NCBI GenBank assembly: GCA_963678135.1
Contig: OY782667.1
Span: 124,001-188,000 of the forward strand
Direction: 5' to 3'
Source: JAHJKV01 sp963678135
GTDB lineage: Bacteria; Desulfobacterota; Desulfovibrionia; Desulfovibrionales; Desulfovibrionaceae
Length of the DNA: 64,000 nucleotides
The number at the start of each line of letters is the position of its first letter. Position 1 is the stretch's first letter. Below the pieces are notes generated by a model. That model did not search any database, had not been told where the DNA came from, and was given only the letters and a program-made list of their open reading frames with translations. Below are positions 59,082-64,000 of the stretch, in pieces. The position numbers and the translations under genes are program-made.

Positions 59082-60746
59082 ATGAACATTCAAGAGCTCG
59101 CCAAAAACAACAAAACAAAATTTATTTTTATCACCGGTGGTGTACTTTCCTCCTTGGGTAAAGGGCTTGCTGCTGCTTCTATTGGAGCACTTTTGCAACA
59201 GCGTGGCATGACCGCTACTATCCAAAAACTTGATCCATACATTAATGTTGATCCCGGAACTATGAATCCTTTCCAGCATGGAGAGGTTTACGTTACAGAT
59301 GATGGAGCTGAGACAGATTTGGACCTGGGACATTATGAGCGTTACTTGCAACGCCCCATGAGTCAACGTAATAATTGTACCTCTGGCCGTGTGTATTATG
59401 ATGTTATTCAAAAAGAACGTCGAGGCGATTATCTCGGCGGTACCGTGCAAGTGATTCCGCATATAACAGACGCCATTAAAGAAGCAGTACTCCGAATGCC
59501 AAACGGAGAAGACGTGGCTCTTATTGAGATAGGCGGTACTGTTGGGGATATTGAAGGTTTACCATTTTTGGAGGCCATTCGCCAATTGCGTGGAGACCTA
59601 GGGCGAGACAATGTGCTTTTTATCCACCTGACCTTGGTTCCTTACATGGGAGCAGCCGGTGAGCTGAAAACCAAGCCAACCCAACATTCTGTTAAAGAAT
59701 TAAGAAGCATTGGCATTCATCCGGATATTATTCTTTGTCGCTCGGATGTAGAACTTCCTAAAGAAATTAAAAATAAAATTGCTCTTTTCTGCGATGTAGA
59801 TACTGACGCCGTGTTTACAGCACTGACTGTTGATTCCATTTATGAAGTACCACTGTGCTTTTACCGCGAAGGTGTGGATCAAAAAATAGCTATTTTGCTG
59901 CAGCTTCCGGCAAAGAATGCTGATCTTTCCACATGGGAAACCTTGGTGCATAAGCTCAAAAACCCAAAAGGCGAAGTCACCATTGGCATTGTGGGCAAAT
60001 ATGTTGATCTCAAAGAAGCGTACAAATCATTGCATGAAGCTTTGGTACATGGAGGTATTGCCAATGATGTCGCTGTCAAATTTGAATATATTGCCTCTGA
60101 CAAAATCACACCTAAAAATGTCACCAGACGTATGAAGGGGCTTGATGGCATCCTCGTGCCGGGTGGTTTTGGTTCGCGAGGTGTTGAGGGAAAAATTGAG
60201 TGCATTCGCTATGCTCGTGAAAATAATATTCCGTTTTTTGGGATTTGCCTCGGAATGCAATGCGCTGTCATTGAATTTGCCCGCAATGTCTGTGGCATCA
60301 ATGCGAACAGCGAAGAATTTGATCCTCATGCTGTGGAACCAGTTATTTATCTCATGAAAGAGTGGTATGATTTCCGTACTAAAAAAACTGAATGCCGAGA
60401 TGAAGAGTCTGATAAAGGTGGAACAATGCGTTTGGGTGCTTATCCTTGCAAAGTACTTAAAAATACAAAAGCCTACGAGGCATATAATACTGTCAATATT
60501 GAAGAAAGGCATAGGCACCGCTTTGAATTTAATAACAAGTACATTGATACATATAAAAACAAAGGCTTGGTACTTTCCGGCCTTGCGCCGGATGATTCTT
60601 TGGTAGAGATTGTCGAGTTGCCGGATCACCCTTGGTTCCTTGGTTGCCAATTTCATCCGGAATTTAAGTCTCGGCCCATGGATCCACACCCGCTTTTTCG
60701 TGAATTTATTGCTGCTGCCAAAGCAAATAAACAGGCAGAGAAGTAG
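59082..60746 (+). CDS. pyrG: CTP synthase
   Basis: PyrG makes CTP from UTP and glutamine. The 554-residue protein has the synthase domain (KFIFITGGVLSSLGKGLAAA split, about 13-32; DPYINVDPGTMNPFQHGEV) and the glutaminase domain with the catalytic Cys in FFGICLGMQ (about 384-392). ATG 59082 starts the normal N-terminus; the earlier in-frame ATG 59007 is in the divergent promoter region. CTP is needed to activate Kdo as CMP-Kdo, which fits its place 6 bp ahead of kdsA. Confidence 0.96.
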   Translation: MNIQELAKNNKTKFIFITGGVLSSLGKGLAAASIGALLQQRGMTATIQKLDPYINVDPGTMNPFQHGEVYVTDDGAETDLDLGHYERYLQRPMSQRNNCTSGRVYYDVIQKERRGDYLGGTVQVIPHITDAIKEAVLRMPNGEDVALIEIGGTVGDIEGLPFLEAIRQLRGDLGRDNVLFIHLTLVPYMGAAGELKTKPTQHSVKELRSIGIHPDIILCRSDVELPKEIKNKIALFCDVDTDAVFTALTVDSIYEVPLCFYREGVDQKIAILLQLPAKNADLSTWETLVHKLKNPKGEVTIGIVGKYVDLKEAYKSLHEALVHGGIANDVAVKFEYIASDKITPKNVTRRMKGLDGILVPGGFGSRGVEGKIECIRYARENNIPFFGICLGMQCAVIEFARNVCGINANSEEFDPHAVEPVIYLMKEWYDFRTKKTECRDEESDKGGTMRLGAYPCKVLKNTKAYEAYNTVNIEERHRHRFEFNNKYIDTYKNKGLVLSGLAPDDSLVEIVELPDHPWFLGCQFHPEFKSRPMDPHPLFREFIAAAKANKQAEK

Positions 60747-60752
60747 CTCTAT

Positions 60753-61595
60753 ATGACCGAATATACTGACAAATATACAGAAAAAGATACTGTGGGACAG
60801 TTATTCACGCGTAGCCGTGAAAATTTCTTTGTTATTGCAGGGCCTTGCGTCTTAGAGTCTGAAGAAGTGACACACAGTGTTGCAACTGAACTTGCGAGCA
60901 TAGCCAAAGAACTGCAACTGCCCTTAGTGTTCAAAAGTTCTTTTGATAAGGCCAACCGCACTTCCATTACAAGCTACCGTGGGCCCGGGCTTACAAAAGG
61001 TCTTGCGTGGCTCAGCAAGGTAAAGCGCGAAACTGGCTTACCCATTATAACGGATATTCATAGCCCTGAACAAGCTGATGAAGTTGCTGATATTGCGGAT
61101 ATTCTGCAAATCCCTGCATTTCTTTGCCGGCAAACTGATCTACTGGTGGCTGCTGCCAAAACAGGGCGCATTATCAATATAAAAAAAGGTCAATTTTTGG
61201 CACCATGGGACATGCAGCATGTTATACATAAAGTCTGTGAAGCTGGAGGCAAAATGCTTTGGCTCACAGAGCGTGGTTCTTCCTTTGGATATAATAACTT
61301 AGTCGTTGATATGCGCTGTATCGCGGAGATGAAAAAATTTAATTTTCCAGTCATTATGGATGCTACGCATTCTGTTCAACTCCCGGGGGGGCAAGGAAGC
61401 TGCTCCGGTGGTCAGCGTGAATATGTCCCTGTTTTGGCTCGGGCTGCCGTGGCTGCCGGTGCAGACGGAGTTTTTATGGAAGTACACCCAGACCCTGATC
61501 ATGCTTTATGTGATGGCCCGAACTCGTTGCCACTCAATCAGCTTAAAGCACTGCTGAGGCAACTCCAGCAAATCTGGAGCATGGTTCATGCTTAG
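60753..61595 (+). CDS. kdsA: 2-dehydro-3-deoxyphosphooctonate aldolase (KDO-8-P synthase)
   Basis: KdsA condenses phosphoenolpyruvate with arabinose-5-phosphate for the Kdo of LPS. The 280-residue protein shows FVIAGPCVLES (about 26-36), FKSSFDKANRTS (about 59-70), TDIHSPEQ and VIMDATHSVQLPGG, the standard KdsA signature; a Cys (RQTDLLVAAAKT region lacks one) is not used to decide between metal classes. It starts 6 bp after pyrG and overlaps kdsC by 8 bp, so all are in one operon. Confidence 0.95.
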   Translation: MTEYTDKYTEKDTVGQLFTRSRENFFVIAGPCVLESEEVTHSVATELASIAKELQLPLVFKSSFDKANRTSITSYRGPGLTKGLAWLSKVKRETGLPIITDIHSPEQADEVADIADILQIPAFLCRQTDLLVAAAKTGRIINIKKGQFLAPWDMQHVIHKVCEAGGKMLWLTERGSSFGYNNLVVDMRCIAEMKKFNFPVIMDATHSVQLPGGQGSCSGGQREYVPVLARAAVAAGADGVFMEVHPDPDHALCDGPNSLPLNQLKALLRQLQQIWSMVHA

Positions 61596-62115
61596 TGTAC
61601 AGGAACGTGCTGCTCAAATCCGTCTTTTAGTTCTTGATGTGGATGGAGTGTGCACAGACGGTGGTTTGTATTATATGCCGGATGGTCAAGTATTCAAACG
61701 CTTTAATGTGCAAGATGGGCTTGGCATAAAACTCGCCCTTGAAAACGGCCTTGACATTGCTGTTATCACTGGCCTCAATCAGGCCGTGGTTGAATTGAGA
61801 ATGCGTGAACTCGGTATTGAAGAATATCATGCAGGCTATCATAACAAACTGCCTATTCTGCAAGATATTTGCAAACGTAAAAAGCTCAGCCTACAGCAAG
61901 TGGCCTTTCTTGGAGATGACTGGGTTGATGCTACAGCTATGCAGGCTGTGGGCTTGCCCTTGAGCGTCCCTAATGCTCGCCCTGAAATTAAAAAACTGGC
62001 CGTTTGGCTAACAAAAAATACCGGTGGTCATGGAGCTGTACGAGACAGCATTGATTTTTTACTGCAAGCGACTGGACGTTTTGATGAGGCATGGGGCAAA
62101 TGGTGCGATCAATAA
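61588..62115 (+). CDS. kdsC: 3-deoxy-D-manno-octulosonate 8-phosphate phosphatase (KdsC)
   Basis: KdsC removes the phosphate made by KdsA. The 175-residue HAD enzyme has the nucleophile motif LDVDGVCTDGG (about 12-22), GLDIAVITGL (about 53-62) and the DD in FLGDDWVD (about 109-116), the family's tetrameric, cap-less form. It overlaps kdsA by 8 bp and lptC by about 25 bp, indicating tight coupling of the LPS genes. Confidence 0.95.
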   Translation: MLSVQERAAQIRLLVLDVDGVCTDGGLYYMPDGQVFKRFNVQDGLGIKLALENGLDIAVITGLNQAVVELRMRELGIEEYHAGYHNKLPILQDICKRKKLSLQQVAFLGDDWVDATAMQAVGLPLSVPNARPEIKKLAVWLTKNTGGHGAVRDSIDFLLQATGRFDEAWGKWCDQ

Positions 62116-62702
62116 GCCCAAAGGCTCATGCACGAAAAGCGCGCCCTTGGCTGGCGATAAGTTTTATTCTTTTTTTGCTCGGACTGTTCATGTACCCTTG
62201 GGGGCAACGAAGTATCCCTGAAAACACAAAAGAAAAATCCGCGCAACTTGCTTCAGAAAGAATTATTGCACGGGATATTGAATTTGTACAAGGTGGTAGC
62301 GGACAAATTGATTGGAAAATTAAGGCTTCTGAGGCAAAATATACGCGATCACAAAGTCGTGTTGTGATTGAGCACCCTCAAATCCTTGCCTACCTTGGCA
62401 AAAACAGAGAGGAATTTTTAATCTGTTCAAAACAAGGAGAGCTTGACCAAAAAAAAGGAAATTTTTATTTACAAAACAAGGTTATCGGGAAATTCGATAC
62501 TCTTGTCTTAAGGGCAGATACAATGCACTTTAATAATACTACGGGAAAAATTGTGTTGAAAGGTCATGTCTCTTTACTTCGTCCGGATGCGGAAATTCGT
62601 ATGCCCACAGTAGATTTTGATGTTGATACAAAAACTATTGTTGCCAGTGATGGCATTACTGCAATTTTTTTGCCTTCTTCAACAATAACACTGAAACAAT
62701 AA
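62091..62702 (+). CDS. lptC: LPS export protein LptC
   Basis: LptC is the bitopic inner-membrane protein that receives LPS from LptB2FG and hands it to LptA. The 203-residue protein has one membrane helix near the N-terminus (about 22-38) and a periplasmic beta-jellyroll (about 60-200, IEFVQGGSGQIDWKIKASEAKY in split form; VVIEHPQILAYL). Two starts are possible, ATG 62091 and 62100; GAGG is near both. It overlaps kdsC and lies 21 bp ahead of lptA. Sequence similarity in this family is low, so context weighs strongly. Confidence 0.85.
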   Translation: MGQMVRSISPKAHARKARPWLAISFILFLLGLFMYPWGQRSIPENTKEKSAQLASERIIARDIEFVQGGSGQIDWKIKASEAKYTRSQSRVVIEHPQILAYLGKNREEFLICSKQGELDQKKGNFYLQNKVIGKFDTLVLRADTMHFNNTTGKIVLKGHVSLLRPDAEIRMPTVDFDVDTKTIVASDGITAIFLPSSTITLKQ

Positions 62703-62723
62703 GCATCAGTAGGAGCGTACACA

Positions 62724-63542
62724 GTGCAAAGCCATAAATTTATCATTGTTTTTACTGTACTGTGCATGATGATTTTGCCTCTATCAGCTTTGGCTTGGGG
62801 TGACCTCTATACTGTAAGGCTTGATTGTGATGTATTTTTATCGCGTCGCCTTGATGCGCCAAAAACGCAAACTCTGCAACAAGGGCAAACAGTAAAAATT
62901 GATTTTATTGAAGGAGAATGGGCTGCGCTTTTCCCTTTGGATGAGTCTAAACAGGATAAAAGCAAGGCCATTGGCTATGTCTTGATCAAAAATTTAGACT
63001 TTTTGCAGTCTGCACCGGAAATTGAGTCCGCAGACAGCCAAGAAACAAGCGCAAGTCAGGCAGAAAGCTCACAAGATACAAGGTCTACAGAAAAAAAATC
63101 CCAAGCTCTGTTCAATGAAAGTCCGATAAAAATTATGGCCGATCGCATGGTATATAACGAAGCTAAGCAATCAATTTTGTTTCAAGGTAATGTCAAAGTA
63201 GAACACCAAGATTTATTACTTGTTGCAGATAAGCTAACGGCTTTTTTGAGTACTGACGGTGCACCACAAGCAGGGAAAGAACAAATAAAAAAAATTATTG
63301 CCAAGGGCAAAGTACGACTTTCCAGACAAGCCATGCTGGGAAAATGTCAAACCCTCAGCTATACTGTACAAGACAGTATTTTGTGCATGGAAGGTGATCC
63401 TGTATTGGAAGATGGGCAAAATAATACGCTCACTGGTAAAACTATCCGCTATTATCTTAATGAAAATCGCAGTGAAGTTTTAGGCGGTGAACAAAAGCCT
63501 GTGCAGGCTGTATTCACAGTGCCAAAGGATGTGCGTCCGTAA
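62724..63542 (+). CDS. lptA: LptA-like LPS transport protein with N-terminal SH3-like domain
   Basis: The 272-residue periplasmic protein has a signal peptide (cleavage near LSALA, residue 24), a first domain (about 27-92: LDCDVFLSRRLDAPKTQTLQQ..VKIDFIEGEWAALFPL) that looks like a bacterial SH3-type fold, a Ser/Gln/Glu-rich linker, and an LptA/OstA domain (about 132-260: IKIMADRMVYNEAKQSILFQGNVKVEH split, YYLNENRSEVLGG). LptA bridges LptC and LptD. The start is GTG 62724 with AGGAG about 9 bases upstream. The extra N-terminal domain is not present in enterobacterial LptA. It abuts lptB. Confidence 0.85.
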   Translation: MQSHKFIIVFTVLCMMILPLSALAWGDLYTVRLDCDVFLSRRLDAPKTQTLQQGQTVKIDFIEGEWAALFPLDESKQDKSKAIGYVLIKNLDFLQSAPEIESADSQETSASQAESSQDTRSTEKKSQALFNESPIKIMADRMVYNEAKQSILFQGNVKVEHQDLLLVADKLTAFLSTDGAPQAGKEQIKKIIAKGKVRLSRQAMLGKCQTLSYTVQDSILCMEGDPVLEDGQNNTLTGKTIRYYLNENRSEVLGGEQKPVQAVFTVPKDVRP

Positions 63543-64000
63543 ATGCAAAAATTAACAGCTTCAAACTTAAGTAAACGCTACGGGCAAAAAGAGGTTGTAC
63601 ACTCTGTGTCCCTCGAATTAAATACAGGAGAAGTCGTGGGCTTGCTTGGGCCAAATGGTGCGGGTAAAACAACCACCTTTTATATGCTTGTAGGCATTAT
63701 CAAACCCAATGCTGGAAATGTTTTTCTTGCAAAACAAAATATTAGCCATTTACCCTTGCATGAACGAGCACGGCGAGGGCTGGCCTATTTGCCTCAAGAA
63801 AGTTCTATTTTTCGTAGGCTCAGCGTTCGGCAAAATTTAGACATTATCTTGGAACATAGTAAATTAAAAAGGAAACAGCGCAAAGCAAGGGCTGATGAAC
63901 TACTCAAAATGTTTCATATCCACAAACTCGCAGACCAGCCTGCCATGTTTCTTTCCGGCGGAGAACGCAGACGCTTGGAAATAGCACGCGCACTTATTAC
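63543..64000 (+). CDS. lptB: LPS export ABC transporter ATPase LptB (3' truncated by window)
   Basis: The frame starts at ATG 63543 directly after the lptA stop and is open to the window end (152 codons seen). It has Walker A LLGPNGAGKTTTFYML (about 36-50), Q-loop LPQESSIF, and signature LSGGERRRLEIARAL near the end, the LptB pattern. Walker B and the rest lie beyond the window. It powers LPS extraction by LptFG and completes kdsA-kdsC-lptC-lptA-lptB. Confidence 0.93.
   Translation, partial: MQKLTASNLSKRYGQKEVVHSVSLELNTGEVVGLLGPNGAGKTTTFYMLVGIIKPNAGNVFLAKQNISHLPLHERARRGLAYLPQESSIFRRLSVRQNLDIILEHSKLKRKQRKARADELLKMFHIHKLADQPAMFLSGGERRRLEIARALI

Overview
The window looks like a chromosome segment of a motile, sulfite/sulfate-reducing deltaproteobacterium of the Desulfovibrionaceae type. 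Pointers are a canonical DsrC with both C-terminal cysteines, a Desulfovibrio-style outer-membrane porin, an ArsR-methyltransferase regulator (SahR type) directly upstream of ahcY, a PxxKW Cys-rich protein, a NikMLQO nickel/cobalt importer and lateral/polar flagellar export genes. Species is not determinable from the sequence alone. Most of the window is ordinary, intact core genome; the unusual part is the DNA between genes.

Layout. 1-5005: protein quality control, tig(partial)-clpP-clpX-lon. 5077-10602: metal uptake; a DUF4198 periplasmic protein, then (after a peptidoglycan amidase and greA) a minus-strand nikM-nikL-nikQ-nikO operon. Both the DUF4198 gene and nikM carry NikR-like half-sites with 13-bp spacing in the promoter. 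11265-12954: tRNA-Glu, tRNA-Gln, a Rho_N-like protein and a DUF721/DciA protein. 13724-16152: sahR-ahcY methyl-cycle pair. 16296-17249: a hipB-like antitoxin with a decapitated hipA pseudogene, then tRNA-Arg. 17391-20725: dnaJ-rpoZ, a TtcA-like thiolase and an M23 peptidase. 20873-30204: flagellar block fliR-flhB-flhA-flhF-flhG-fliA followed by four poorly known co-directional genes. 30483-46788: uvrC, porin, hisD-purC, tlyA-thrC, paaK, rpsF-rpsR-rplI-dnaB, mnmG, an M20 peptidase and PxxKW. 47063-49407: YcaO-TPR protein then dsrC. 49863-51497: a membrane protein with a ~56-unit X-Ala dipeptide repeat. 52296-55763: part of anaerobic cobalamin synthesis, cbiD-cbiET-cbiF plus a Cys-rich small protein. 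55802-58959: gpsA, tadA, purQ. 59082-64000: pyrG-kdsA-kdsC-lptC-lptA-lptB(partial), i.e. CTP and Kdo supply plus LPS transport.

The gaps between these blocks are filled by a repeat system. Its basic unit is a ~29-bp palindromic hairpin (arms ATTCTGCG/CGCAGAAT, with compensated variants ATCCTGCG and ATTCCGCG). In at least three places these hairpins, with a purine-rich core, are assembled in a conserved order inside elements of about 350-730 bp bounded by inverted 23-bp ends (GGGCAAACGCATATAAATTT type). The ends lie 17-19 bp outside the -35 box of neighbouring genes (greA, sahR, nikM, gpsA). A third motif (GGTTGAGCCTGTCGAAACC type) and short tandem arrays with a recurrent 26-bp period belong to the same regions. 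I regard this composite, MITE-like repeat system as the most interesting item here.

Limits: gene calls rest on motif recognition and context without database searches; start sites, promoters and operators are by eye.
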